A stretch of 64,000 bases of DNA from Bryopsis sp. KO-2023 (Eukaryota; Chlorophyta; Ulvophyceae; Bryopsidales; Bryopsidaceae). The notes beneath the pieces are model-generated. The model saw only the letters and a list, made by a program, of their open reading frames with translations, ran no database searches and was not told the DNA's origin. Made by a program: the position numbers and the translations under genes. Of this stretch, positions 12,437-26,830 are shown in pieces (within the stretch, counting starts at the first letter, position 1; the number at the start of each line of letters is the position of its first letter). Location: NCBI GenBank assembly GCA_030272585.1, contig BSYQ01000007.1, forward strand, positions 121,001-185,000. Reading direction: 5' to 3'.

Positions 12437-12782
12437 TTACACTTCGTTTCCATATTTTGTTGATGTTGGAAAGGCAATGCTTCCCCACCCCAGCACTTCG
12501 CCCTGAACTGGACAGACAATGCTCCTGATATTTTTCTCCAAAATCTGGTACACACCTCCATCCACAGCAACCAAACGGCGGTGCTTCGGTGCGAGCGATT
12601 GGACGTTTTCTTCTACAAATCTTGCTCAACACCCGATCAGGCCCGATCGGTGGGTTGCTTCCAGGATGGAGAACATCACATAGAACTCCTCGTCCACGCG
12701 AATTGTCCGAATCCTTGGGCACCATGCTCACCACTGGGCGGCGCTCCTCAAAATGAATGCTTTGCCACCAGAGACGCGGCAT
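12437..12782 (-). pseudogene. Broken reading frame, possible gene remnant
   Basis: On the minus strand a well-formed C-terminal segment reads from about 12629 to a TAA at 12437: RFVEENVQSLAPKHRRLVAV, then GGVYQILEKNIRSIVCPVQG and a short tail. In the same frame upstream lies RVDEEFYVMFSILEATHRSG, separated from it by one TGA. Further upstream the likely start (MPRLWWQSIHFEERRPVVSM, ATG at 12782) is in a different frame. No intron of normal length explains both breaks. The composition is protein-like, so this looks like a decayed gene or a sequence with two errors. I do not recognise the family. It starts only 64 bases from the divergent K+ channel start. Confidence 0.35.
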
Positions 12783-12845
12783 AGTTTAGAACAAAGTATA
12801 CCGCCTGGTATGCGTGTTGTTCCCCCCGCCCTGGTTCATCAGCAA

Positions 12846-15800
12846 ATGAACCTTTCACCAACAGAGCCGTCCCTGCGGCAGGAGGTGGTCTCTCTGCGTG
12901 AAGACGTCAGGAAGTGAGCTGATAGGTCAACTCGTGGTCAACCTGGCTAACCGAACAGGTTCAGTATCGCCGAACCCAAATCCGCGTTTGACGTCTTGGG
13001 TCGTCAACATCATTGCATTGTGGAGCATCAGACGACCCAAGTCGTCGATGTGCGGATGATGGGTTGGGACGGGCTCTCGAGTCGTCACTGAACGCACTGA
13101 AGGTTTACATAGGCTCTCAGCAACGGTCGAGACGTGCTCGCGAGACATCGAAAAGCTGGTATCGGCGTCAGGGCTAAGGCCACAGTTGCCGAACCAACAG
13201 ACATGTCCTCCGTCCACTTCCCAGCCGTTGGATTCCGCGGAGGGGGCCCCGGAGTCGAACCCGATCCAGTGGGGTGCACCCAGGTCAGAAGCCCGGAGGT
13301 CGATTTTGTTCCCAAACGACTTGGGCATCCTCAAGAGCCAACCGTTGGCTCTATCAGAATACTCCTTCTCGTCGGCACACACCGATGCTGAGCAGCTGTG
13401 GTCGAGAAACGAAGCAGCACCCCATCAAGGAGAACCCAGTCCCTTGTCCATTGCACGTGCTTTGAGGGAGCCCACACCGCGCTCCATAGGTTTGTGAACT
13501 GAACCCCTCATCATAAAAAAAGTGTTTTCGAAGTGTAGATTATTCATGCATCTGAATTTCTTTTCAATAAATTCGCAGTTGAAGGAAATCAAGAGGATTT
13601 ATATTTGGGGAGTCCGCGATATCCCAGAAACGTTAGTGGGCTGGGAGGAGCGGAGCCAGTTGCCGATGCAAATGTGTTCGTCACTGATGGGGGCGAAATC
13701 TTTGACGAGCAGCAAGAGGTAGACGACCACCCAAACGATTATAATGCCTTGGAAAACAGGAAAATGGGATAGCATTCGGCTCAAAAAGAAGTTGTCCCAC
13801 TTGAGACTCATCAACTCAATCAAACTATCCACTGTTTTAAATATTTTGGAGAAAGAAATCGGATTCTTGTGTGTCAGATGGTGGAAGAAGCGTTGGATTC
13901 TCTGGATGGGCCCGAGGAATTCATTCCAACAAATTGTCTGGAGAGGGGCATGTGTTGGATCATGGATGGTCAATCATCCGAATCGCCACAAACTTCGTAT
14001 CGCATGAATGGAGACCACGATCCTCATGCAATGGTAGGAAGTGAGAATGTTCCTGGACATGCTTTTCGCTGCTGTCTTTAGAGAGGGAGTTTTATCCGAG
14101 AACAGTGTTATTCCCAGCTATACTTGTGGTATGAACTTCTCTATTTTAGTTTTTCATGTCCATTTTGATGGCAGGTGCTGGAGCGAATCAATCGAACAAC
14201 AGATGCCTGTTCCAGGATGGTCATATTTCTGAACATCCTCTTCCTCCTCCAAATCCACCCTTCCAGTCCCCTCCGAACTCGATGGGACTTCTACATACTG
14301 CTCCTGGTTCTCTACACGTGCATCGCTCAGCCCTACATAATCTGCTTTGGAATAGATACCACCCTCGTGGAGCACCCCGCGATCGGAACTCTGGAGCTGG
14401 TGGTGGACTGCAGCTTTGTGCTGGACATCTACTTGAACATCAGGACTGGATATGTCAATGAGCAAGGGAAAATCGTGATGGGCAGATCGAGCCTCATGCG
14501 AAACTATTGTAAGACTTGGTTTGGAATCGACGTCGTTTCGGTGATGCCCTGGGACTTGGTGCTATCCTCAAAAAAAGTGAGTTTCACGAATCCGAAGTAT
14601 CTACGCTTTTTTTGCGAGTGCCTATGTTGTTCGCACTAGATTTGTATTTTCTCCACCCAGAATTAAAGATGAAATGCTTTCCATGTCAATCTCTTTCCCC
14701 CTGCTGCTTTAAGTTTTGACAATACTGTGGTAGTTCTGTTCTCTTCAAGGATTTATTATTATTATTATTTTCATTTTCATTTTTGGGGGTTTCTGTTTTC
14801 GATGCAAGTACAAAATAAAACCTGAAAATGCAATGCCTGGAGTCCTTTCTTCTAGCTTCTCTTTCACATTTGGAAAAAAAAGCAACACAATAGTAGCAAC
14901 AGCAACAAGAAGATATGAATGATTTTTTTTCCTTGCAACAGTTGGGGTTTCTACAACTGGTGAAAGCAGCCAGAATTATCAAGCTGATGAAAATCGTAAA
15001 GCTGCTGAAAATGGTGAAGTTGTTGCGGGTGATCAAGGTGCGGTGGATGGAGCTCCTCTTGTATTCTGCGGATAACACCAACGAACTATTGAGGTGCAGC
15101 CAAAAGCACATGTGCAAGCATCCATTCGTACCATGCACCCCCCCCCCTCCCCCCCGGCCCCTGAATCACTTCCTTCCACATCATACTACAATATGTAGGG
15201 AAACTGATTCACACTGGAGCAAACAAGGAAAGAGCCCTTCCACGATTCTAATTTGTGTAGAAGAAATACGACTGTCAAGCACTCATCGATGCTTCCTATC
15301 CTTGATTTTGACTCAGAAGTCATCTAAACTATTGTGGCTGTGAATATTTGCCTGGTTCTCCTGGACTGCCTACCATATTCAGTAAATTGCTCTCTTTTTC
15401 GGAACAAAATCTCAGTTTCCTGTTTTTCTGCCGATGTAACAAACTTCGGCATCTTTTTGATTAGGGTTGTTTCCAGAAGGTTTACCATGTTCAACTGTCG
15501 AAAAAGCTTGGGGAATTAACTGCAATGATTTGACCATGCAGGTTCCGACCGCCTTCGAATCGATTGAAGTCAAGTTTGGGAGGGCTTTCGTTCGAATGGT
15601 ATCTTTTTTCCTGGCGGCCATAATGACGCTGCACTTCACGGGATGCGTTTTCCATTATGTGGCTTATCTGCATGATTTCAAAGACACATGGGTGACCCTG
15701 GCAAATCTGGAAGAATCGAGCAATTTTGAAAGGTTTACCTTGAACGATCATTACAAATCCCAAAACTGAGAACAAGTGGAAACGTTGGTACCAACCCTTT

Positions 15801-18137
15801 GGTTTGAACGAGTCCTGCCCCCCCCCAAAAAGAAATAAAAAAATACAAAATAAATAAAAATAAATACAAAAGAAAGCACAAGATGGCGAATTCTTTATCC
15901 CTTGGTTCTTTCCTTTCCAATCTTCAGTTTTTTTCTCGTAATAACATTGAAACTTGTGACATGAAGCATGTGAATCGAATAGGATGCAGATTTTTATTGT
16001 TTGGCTGTACCTTATCTGCCGTTTCATAGGTATGTCACGGCTTTGTACTGGTCCATGTCTACCATGACGACGGTGGGCTATGGGGATGTCATTCCAGGCA
16101 ATGTCCGAGAAAAACTGGCATCCATGATCGGAATGATGGTGGGAATCACAGCTTTCGGTTATTTCATGGGATCCATGTCAGCCATGCTGGCGGCATGGAG
16201 TACCAGCTCTTCCAGAATGACTGCCAAAAGGCAAATTGTGGATGATTTTTTGAGGCATCGGAAGATACCCAGGGATTTATCGACCAGAGTTAGGAACTTT
16301 TACTCCTATGTCACTGAAAGGGAGGTCCAAAAAGACGAGAGCGATATCATTCGAGGGTTGTCCTCACAGTTACAACAAGAGGTGATTCACTTTCTTGCCT
16401 TGATGACACGTCTTTTCACCATTTTTTCCATCATTTTTCATAAATTTTCATTCTTTTTTTTTATCATTTTTGTCATCAATTTTCTTTGATTTTTCATCAT
16501 TTTTTTCATCATTTTTTCCATCAATTTTCATCATTTTTCTCTTATGTCTTTTCTGGCCCAAACTTGAAGGTTGTTTTAGCAGAAAAACGTTTGCTCAAGA
16601 TGCAGGCACCACGAAATTAGGCTCCTCCAGTTGTTCTTATTGAGAGTTTTTTCTTATTGTAATATTGTGGAAATGAACTTTCATTTCTTGTTTCTATTGC
16701 CCCCAGGTTTTGCTGTATCTCTACCGAGAAACCTTGGAAAAAGTGCCCTTCTTCCGAGGAAAGCATCCACAGTTCATCACGATGTTGGTCCAACACTTGA
16801 AGTTGGAATTTTGCGCTCCGGGGGAATACGTCGTTAGAGAAGGGGACATTGGCTCAGAAATGTATTTTGTGGCGGAGGGCATCCTGGAAGTCAGAACTTA
16901 CAAGCAGATGACCGGAAAGAATGCTAGGAGCCGGCAAGGTCCCAAATCACAGATAAACGAAGTGGAAATCAAAGCCAAAGCAGACGGTGTTTCCGCTCTG
17001 AACTATCCAGCCCCATGTTCGGGGGATGGAGAAGGTTCATCCCAATACAGGCACGTTTTTACACACATCGATGGCTATTCTTCGTTTTGTCAGAATGTAT
17101 TGGGAGAGACTGCACAATGGCTCATCCGGATGAAAACATGACTGCTCTTTGGTGGTTGATATTATTCGCAGGATCATTCGTAGATTGTCGTCAGGCATGT
17201 ATTTCGGCGTGCGGAGCTGTATACTGAGGAGTGCCCACCAGACATCAGTGATGGCCGTAAAACATTGCGAATTGTACAGTTTGTCCAGGGAAGATCTGAC
17301 TAAGTGCATGGAACGATGGCCTGATCTAGCAGAACAGCTCGCAACCGTGGGTACGCCAACAAAACCCGCTTCCAGCACTTCTCTTAATGACTTTCATGGC
17401 CATGCACGTTTTCAGCATTTTCTCAGCTGGTGATATTCTTATGTTTCTTTCCCAGTGTCGCAAAAGAGGGACAGCCCTCCAGGGAGGCAGTCCATTTCTC
17501 ATGTGATGAGATCAATGGGGTAAGGACAAATCTGGCTTTTTCTTTTTCTCAAATATCCTCAAGCAAAAACTGTGCTATGACCCTGATTCCTTGAACCTTC
17601 CTGGTAATAGCATCCCAGATTTTACTCTCTAAAATATCCTTTTATGGGAAACCTGAATACATCCCGCGTCCATTTGGACTGAGGGTTTGTCTGGCCGCTA
17701 CCCCAGGTTCCACAGCACCACTCAGCAAGCAGAGTTCAGCCTACCAGTGATGAATTTATCATCGGACGAGGTGATCCAGTCCAAGGTTTCTGATTCACAA
17801 CATTTCCAACCTAAATCGAAACAGCCGGAAAGGGATTTGACCCCAACACAAGAATTTCCAGGTGAGAAGACATGCGAACAACTACAGTGTGAAAAATCAC
17901 GTAGTGCTCGGATCACAATCATTTTTTTTGCTTGGCCCCTCTTCCTCGTCTTGTTGAGATCAAACCTATTTCTTATTTTACTTTGTTTTTTACTTTTGTT
18001 GAACAGAGATTTGAAACCTCGTCTGTGCTGGCCCTGTGCATTCTTTATTAATTATTGAGAAAAAATGGTTTTTTTGCTTTTGTGTTGAAGAATTCGAGCC
18101 TTATCCGCTGGAACACTCACCACGATCACCCCGATGA
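12846..18137 (+). CDS. Voltage-gated K+ channel, six-TM with C-linker and cyclic-nucleotide-binding-type domain
   Basis: Thirteen exons join in phase to 843 residues: 12846-12913, 13113-13489, 13579-13718, 13878-14033, 14175-14576, 14942-15037, 15542-15732, 16030-16381, 16707-17034, 17195-17350, 17456-17519, 17707-17861 and 18091-18137. Exons 1-2 give a heptad-like N-terminus (SLRQEVVSLREDVRK then LSATVETCSRDIEKLV), followed by a disordered region. S1-S3 lie in exon 5 (about residues 284-378). S4 is exon 6, with basic residues at every third position. S5 is in exon 7. The selectivity filter TTVGYGD (490-496) predicts K+ selectivity. S6 and a C-linker follow in exon 8. A CNBD-type fold in exons 9-10 has GEYVVREGDIGSEMYFVAEG and VKHCELYSLSREDL, but holds a long insertion and lacks the usual ligand arginine. 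It belongs to the EAG/HCN/plant Shaker-like superfamily; subfamily is unclear. It acts in the plasma membrane or an internal membrane. Confidence 0.93.
16410..16545. repeat. TTTTCATCAT-type degenerate minisatellite in channel intron 8
   Basis: About a dozen imperfect copies of a T-rich unit (TTTTTCATCA/TTTTTCCATCA) run through the intron between the S6/C-linker exon and the CNBD exon. It is purely intronic and probably a slippage product. Confidence 0.6.
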
Positions 18138-18921
18138 CAAATTACCAACATGGTTTAGTCATCGGTTTCGAAGTCTTGAAAATCAAAAGGGAAAGGATTC
18201 ATTGATGGGCATTTGGGGCATTTTTGAGGGGAATTGGGACAAACATTTTCAAAGACTTATCCCTGGATTTAGCACAGTGTTGAGATTGTTTCGAGTAGAT
18301 TAGCACATGGTGGTGGGGATCCTAGAGATTGTCAAGCGGGGTGTGTTAGAAGTATGGCATGGCCTCGTTGCTTTCAATTTCACAATGTGAGTAGAAAACG
18401 TGGTGGGAATGGGGTCGGCAGTTTCATTTGAGAGAGATGGAAGAATCTAAAAACAGAGATGTTGATGTTAGGGAGTGGGTGCTTTTAATTTTGAGAAGCG
18501 AGATTTTTTGACAGGACCCCAACTGCAGCTGTGAGATATCCATCATCAGAAACGAGATAGAACTGTTCATTTTGAAGAATTTATCGGCGGGCTGCACATC
18601 TGTCATAGGATTCCATGTTCATTCTCCATGCAGGCCATGCATGATGAAAGATGATAGAGGCATTTGTTGTGAGTTGCGGCTGTGAGTTTCCCTTATTGTA
18701 AATAAAAGTACAGTTTATCCGTTTTCTTAAGAGACCCAGAAAATATGGATCATAATGCAGACACCATCCAGCATCCACAGAATGGATTTTTTTTTTGAAC
18801 TGTGGCGGATGATTTCGAATTTCCTGTCGACGTGGCGTGGCGTGACAAAGGTTTATCGCCCCCACAGCATTTCGCCAAGGATTCATGAAAGCACTGCATT
18901 CCTCTTGCTCCAGTATTTTCG
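18138..18921. other. K+ channel 3' region and TRAPPC1 upstream region
   Basis: No coding frame is supported here. An AATAAA at about 18702 is a candidate poly(A) signal for the channel. The remaining ~220 bases before the ATG at 18922 would be the TRAPPC1 promoter and 5' UTR. Confidence 0.45.
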
Positions 18922-19711
18922 ATGGTGTGTTTCAATCTGTACATTTTCGATCGCCGAGGCACTTGCTTATATTACCAAGAATGGTATCGGTCGAAGTCTG
19001 TAAAGGAAGGGGCCGGTTCTGCCGAAGACGACCGCAGGCAGCTGTTTGCTCTCTTTTGGACGATTAGATCATTCACATCGGCGCTGGATCCCAAGGAGTG
19101 AGTGGATCTAATACATCCCAATAAACTTCTCATTGAAAAATTCACTATGAGCACCCCTTGTGTCATTGCATCGGTTGGTCCCTTCTTGCTCCTTTTCTTG
19201 CTCCTCTACTTTAGGCAATGAAACACACTTTCTCTTTTCCTCCAAGTCCAGTTTTGACCCTCCCTCTGCTGTCAATCCTTGTTAGATGTTCACTGGGGGT
19301 GAATGGTTTCACTTACTTTTGATTTCTTGTTTACTTTCTGCAGTAGCTGGTTATTCATATTGACTGGAGAATTGTGCATTTATGCCTTTGTATGATTGTT
19401 TTCTTTTTTCCAGTTCGAACAAGCCCAAGCTGGGAACTCAGTTGAAGATCGGAGAAGGCTGTTCGTTTCACAGTTTCAAGACCAACGTGTACAAATTCCA
19501 TTTCCTGGAATCACCATCCGGGTTGAAATTTGTGTTGAACACCACACCCGACTTGGTGGACCTCAGGGATGTTCTCGATCACATTTATGGTCATATATAT
19601 GTGGAATATGTTACAAAAAACCCTCTGTATTTGCCGGGATCCCCATTTAATTTTGAAAATTTCACCCTCCAATTGAATCAATACATGAAATCCAGAGGGC
19701 TCGCTCAATGA
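18922..19711 (+). CDS. TRAPPC1: TRAPP complex subunit TRAPPC1 (Bet5)
   Basis: TRAPPC1/Bet5 is a core longin-fold subunit of the TRAPP complex, the Rab1/Ypt1 exchange factor for ER-Golgi traffic. Two exons (18922-19097 and 19414-19711) join as GA|T to 157 residues; the family is usually ~145-160. The N-terminus MVCFNLYIFDRRGTCLYYQE matches the family start YxxYIFDRxGxCLYY. RRQLFALFWTIRSFTSALDP and FKTNVYKFHFLESPSGLKFV follow, the latter being the diagnostic YK-hahE-TPSGLKFV block. HIYVEYVTKNPLY is the conserved YVEYVVKNPL motif. The ATG at 18922 directly precedes the conserved strand, so the start is firm. Nothing looks broken. Confidence 0.96.
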
Positions 19712-21079
19712 CAGCTGGTTCTCAGCGATGTGTTTGTTTGTTTAGGTGGTGGTGGTGTGTCGGGGTGGTAAATTCAGGGTTTCATTTGTTTTCTTTGCTG
19801 TGGGGTTGTTTATTTGAGTTTCGGGGTGGGGTGATCTGGACGAATTGGGAAGGCTTGTTAACCTGATATTAGATTTTTGCACTGGGCTTGTTTCTTTATT
19901 TCTGGTAGTGGCTTGATTTCTTGCCTACTTATCCTTGTGCTTTGCATGGAGAACCAAAGCGAGATTTTTTCCCCCAACCCTTGCTCATCTTATGTTCATC
20001 TATCTCTCTATGTATATATTACTAAAATTATTGATTTTTGGGGGGAGCGACCTCTTCAGTTCAACATATCAAACCTTATGCTGTATCCTTCTCTCTAGTT
20101 TGGAGCAGAATGCAGCATTCCATTGATAGATCCCAAGATAAGTAGACTTCAGATACCCCACCATTCATAGTGGCTGAAAAGATGTACTTTGGGTTGCATG
20201 TTTAGAGCAATAAATTTATTGCAACAAGGTCAATGTACTTCACCATCACAATACAAATTGGAGAGACCCCCTCCAACAGAGCTCAGTTGAGCAATTCGAT
20301 ACTTCCAGGTTTCTCCATGCCGAACACCATCAAAGGCAAATTACACAAACAATCAAATACAACCAAGCATATCCATCGACCTGAATGCCTTATCAAGAGA
20401 TACACAACGAAAAAGAAAGAAACAAGTTCCATTTCATCACGTTTGCAACCACACCAACCCCTTCACGTGCAATGGTAGCAAAGCCCCCAACGCCTCTTCT
20501 ATCATTTTTTTTCTCCTGTCTTGAGGGGAGAGCATGACTGTGCCAGCAATACAGAAACACACTGCACACCATCCTTGCAAAGTCAAGAGGTAAGACAGTG
20601 GGGATCGAGAGATGGTTGTGCTTTTTTTTGCTTTTGGACTTTTCTCAACTCCGACTTCTGGAAGAACTACTGCACACCCCTTTCTTTCTCGCTCGCTGTC
20701 TCCCTCTCTCAAAAGTAATCTAATTTTAGAAACACCCCCTACACATATCCCAATTCAATCGAAAGCTCCGTTTCCATTGTCTAGTGTAGTAAACACGAGT
20801 AATCATCATCGCCCCCCCCTCTTCCCTCATGTTGGCTTTATCACTCTTTTCAACCGAAACCCAGCTCCATAGAGCCGACTGACCCTGGCAGAGTTTTAAA
20901 AAACACGAAACAATTCCCCCCCCTACCCCCCCTCCTTATCTTTGATTCTTCAACCCCCCCCCCTTCCCCCCGGTAATTCCCTTCTTTTTTTTATCACAAT
21001 AGTCAAGGGTAATTCCAAAGAATTATAAAGAAATAAACTGCATGTCTGGCTTGGTCTCTCCCTCAAAAAGACGCATAAA
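19712..21079. other. Intergenic region between convergent genes
   Basis: This separates the stop of TRAPPC1 (+) from the stop of the GH9 gene (-), so it should hold both 3' UTRs. An AATAAA at about 20210 fits TRAPPC1. Several C-runs occur near 20810-20970. No gene is supported. Confidence 0.45.
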
Positions 21080-23604
21080 TTAGCAAAGTATCTTCTTCTT
21101 CTTGGTTTTGGCGTTGGGGTGGTCCCAACCCAGGTCTAGGCCGCAATCAGTTTGCTTAGTCATCTTTTCTTGGTAATAATCTGCTAGAGCAGCAGTCCCT
21201 GTCAGGAAACCCCCTTGACCCTCTGTCGTCCCCTCCGTATAACTGTAATCCTTCCTAGAAGTCACCATACCGTCATTGAAAAGGGGGGCTCCGAACAAGT
21301 GCCCATATGCAATGAACCTTTGAGGTTGACGGGAGCCTTGGAAATCCAGCTGAGCGGTTTCCACCAGAATGGGGCACTCTTTATCGATCGAACATTCGCC
21401 CTTGTAGGAATTGACCCACGTTTTGTCCCCAGCGAGCGGGAATTCAATGTGGGCATTGTAGGATGCTTTATGGAACAAGACTGTAGGGTAGTCCTTGCCG
21501 AATCCAGTCACCCAACTCCTCCCGCTTGAACCTAACAAGTAATCAATCTGAAATTTCCCGTAATTGAAAAGTCTCGCAGCATACTTAAGGTCGATCTTCT
21601 TTCCAGCCTTGTCAAGGTCCCTCATCACTTTGGAATGAATCAAGGAAAGGGATCCAATGTTTGCTGCAGCTCGACAAGCTCCCCAATGGAAGGGATATGC
21701 CAGACCCTTGGGGGTATGTGCTACCTCCAAATCCAAGTACAGCTTGAACAGCCACTGCGCGTTTTCCTGGTACTCTTCGTAGTATTTTGGATCAAGCGAC
21801 ATCATCAAACTGTGGAGAGCAGGACCCTTCTCCCCGATTGTCAATGCAAAACCAGATCCATGTTTCGCGACGAATTTTCGATACAGAACTCGGGCTTTTT
21901 TCAAATATGCTTTATCTCCTGTGGCTGCATACATCCAACTGGTCGCCCATGCGATTTCATCTTCATAGCCCTTTGATGGGTACAGCCAACCCATACTTTG
22001 TATGCATTTATCAGAGCTGTATTGATAGGTCTTCTTGTACCTTGTCGAAAACTTGTACAGCTGTTTGGCATGTTTCAGACAAAGCTTTGAGAATTTCTTG
22101 TCGATCTTTTTGAATACCAGTGAGGTGGCTGCCAGAGCTGCTGCAGCCTCAGCAACTGACTCTGTGGCTGGCTCCTTGGGGGTGGCGTAACAAATATTCC
22201 CCCAGCCCCCAGCCCAGGCTTCCTTTTGCTCGGGGGGCCCGAAATAGCCAAAGTCCTGGTTGATGCTGCCAAACATGGCAACAATGCGATATGGTTCAGG
22301 ATGGGAGTCGATGAGAAACTGAGCTCCCCAGCGGATAGCATCCAACACTTCATCGTAGTTCCCAGAAGCCTTGAAACCATCAGGGAACTCTTTTGCTGCC
22401 CAAGCCAAGCGGGTTACCTGACAGAAACACTCTGGTGTCTCAGAGAACTTCATGTTTTCTAATCCACACAGTCAAGATTAATATCTGGTTCTGTGGTGAA
22501 GGGAAATTGCCTTGTTCCAAAACTCAAACAGTGGTTGCTTTCTGAGAATACAAAGGACATCAGGTTGATTACCGTGAAGGCAGAAGCCATCAAAATTTTC
22601 AGATTGCTGCCTCCTGCCTCAATGTACCCCTTGCTGAGATCCTCCCCAGCAGGTCCAGTGCAATTAAAGCATGAGTCCCCCCGCCTGGATAAACAAATAC
22701 TGGATTAGTATCAAGATTCAGAAAGCACCTTGAATTTTTTAAACACTGGAGGAGGTGTTGATGAATCCTACCATGCAAATCTGTGATATGGAAGATCCCC
22801 AGTCCTGTGGGCTTCATAAAGCATGAGAGCCATGTGCAGGGCTTTGTCATACTCGTGCTTTGGCTTCTTTGGGTTCGGGAGCTTGACATCGTTTACGGCG
22901 TCCTTCACACCTGACGACAACCAACAAACGCCAACTTGACGGAAGTGTCGTCGACACCAAAAACGTCGCAAGGTTTGATGCAAGTTGTGCTACAGCTTGG
23001 TCCGCAATGCATGGATATTCTTACTGTACTTGTCACCACCAGGCGTCGGGACCCAGCCCTTGTCGTCTGCTGTAGGGCAGACACCGTCGATGCCACACAT
23101 TCTCCCGTCGCATTCAGCTTCGCAACGGTTCTTCCACGTCAGTCCCTCGGCACAGACGGGCTCGAAGCCTATGCCTTTGCATTTGCACGCTACAAGGGCA
23201 ACAAACAGTGTCGGCACAGGCGTGCCGTGGAAGGATACTGGTATCGTCTTCGCTTAAAAGAGACTGAAAGCACCCTTTCTGCCATTGAGTCCTACCTCCT
23301 GGACGCCTTTTTTTCCGACACTCACAGGCGCCTTCCTTTATGACCTTGACGCCTGCGCAGTTCGCTGTGCAGGCATTTCCGTAAGTCTGCTGGTCAGACC
23401 CACAGACCGGGTTCGCTGTTTCCTCACAGTTGCAGAAGTCTGAAGCACAAAAAAGACGTTGGATCCTCCACAGAACAGAAAAAATTGCTTTCACGCAGGG
23501 ACAGAGTGACAGGTCTCACGCTTTCCGCTTCGCACTTCGGCAGAAGCGAGCACAGCAAGGAGCGAGAACACGCAAAAGCCGGCAAGAAGCCGACAGGTCC
23601 CCAT
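21080..23604 (-). CDS. Secreted double-Kazal, glycosyl hydrolase family 9 fusion protein
   Basis: Six exons join in phase to 646 residues: 23520-23604, 23326-23439, 23037-23189, 22772-22910, 22573-22684 and 21080-22417. Exon 1 is a clean signal peptide (MGTCRLLAGFCVFSLLAVLA, then SA). Exons 2 and 3 each encode a Kazal-like module: CNCEETANPVCGSDQQTYGN and CKCKGIGFEPVCAEGLTWKN. From about residue 135 the protein is GH9: YDKALHMALMLYEAHRTGDL, FAWRGDS, then LDAIRWGAQFLIDSHPEPYR, and near the end DYLLGSSGRSWVTGFGKDYP and DYSYTEGTTEGQGGF. The last motif aligns the conserved catalytic Glu. The family DAGD motif reads E186-A-G-G189, so the water-activating Asp pair is lost. GH9 enzymes cut beta-1,4-glucans; activity here is doubtful. 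The protein is secreted and lies 334 bases downstream of the protease gene on the same strand. Confidence 0.92.
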
Positions 23605-23938
23605 GTGCTCTACTGGCCGCGAGTGTTGGAAAACAATATGGAATACAAGCTACGCAAGGAAACGCGCAGCACTTATTTTCAGACCCTGTCAAGGCGTGTA
23701 TGTCTGTAACGATTGCTGTGAGAATGAAACAGCAGTGGGTGAAGAGACCAGTTGGTCGTTCTTCTTGATTAATGCTGATACTCTGGCCGAAAACAGAGCC
23801 TTGGACATTTTCGGTTGCTGGGGCGCTTTTTACAATCCTGGAATTACTGGAACAATCTTCTACGATTAATCATCCAGGCTTCTGAACATCCAAGAAACCC
23901 AACCAACCAAACGTTTCAACATAACAAACACAACATAA

Positions 23939-26576
<2,638 letters not shown>

Positions 26577-26830
26577 CAAAACGGACACAGTACACTGTTT
26601 CAGACCTCGACGAAGTTGTTCGCTGAGGAAATGGTGAGAAAAAGGAAGACCAATAAGCGCAACAGGATTGTCTTCGCCAATTGGCATTGTTTTCTGGAAA
26701 GAAAGACTTGGATGTACCCAGTTCTCGCTTCTACCAGTGCTGCTGAGAACACGTTTCCTGCTCCCTGTCAATTGACGCGTTGTGACCAAACATACTCAGG
26801 GGCTTAATCTTTTCGCGGAAGTCTATTCAT
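26577..26830. promoter_or_regulatory. Shared divergent promoter region of protease and Kunitz inhibitor
   Basis: Only 254 bases separate the ATG of the trypsin-like protease (minus) and the ATG of the double Kunitz protein (plus). Both 5' UTRs and core promoters must fit here, which makes co-regulation likely. No TATA box stands out. Assigned from layout. Confidence 0.55.

Noticed and set aside
12927-13382. 151-codon minus-strand ORF
   Set aside because: It overlaps channel exon 2 and its upstream intron in antisense. The plus-strand exons close in phase and form a coherent coiled coil.
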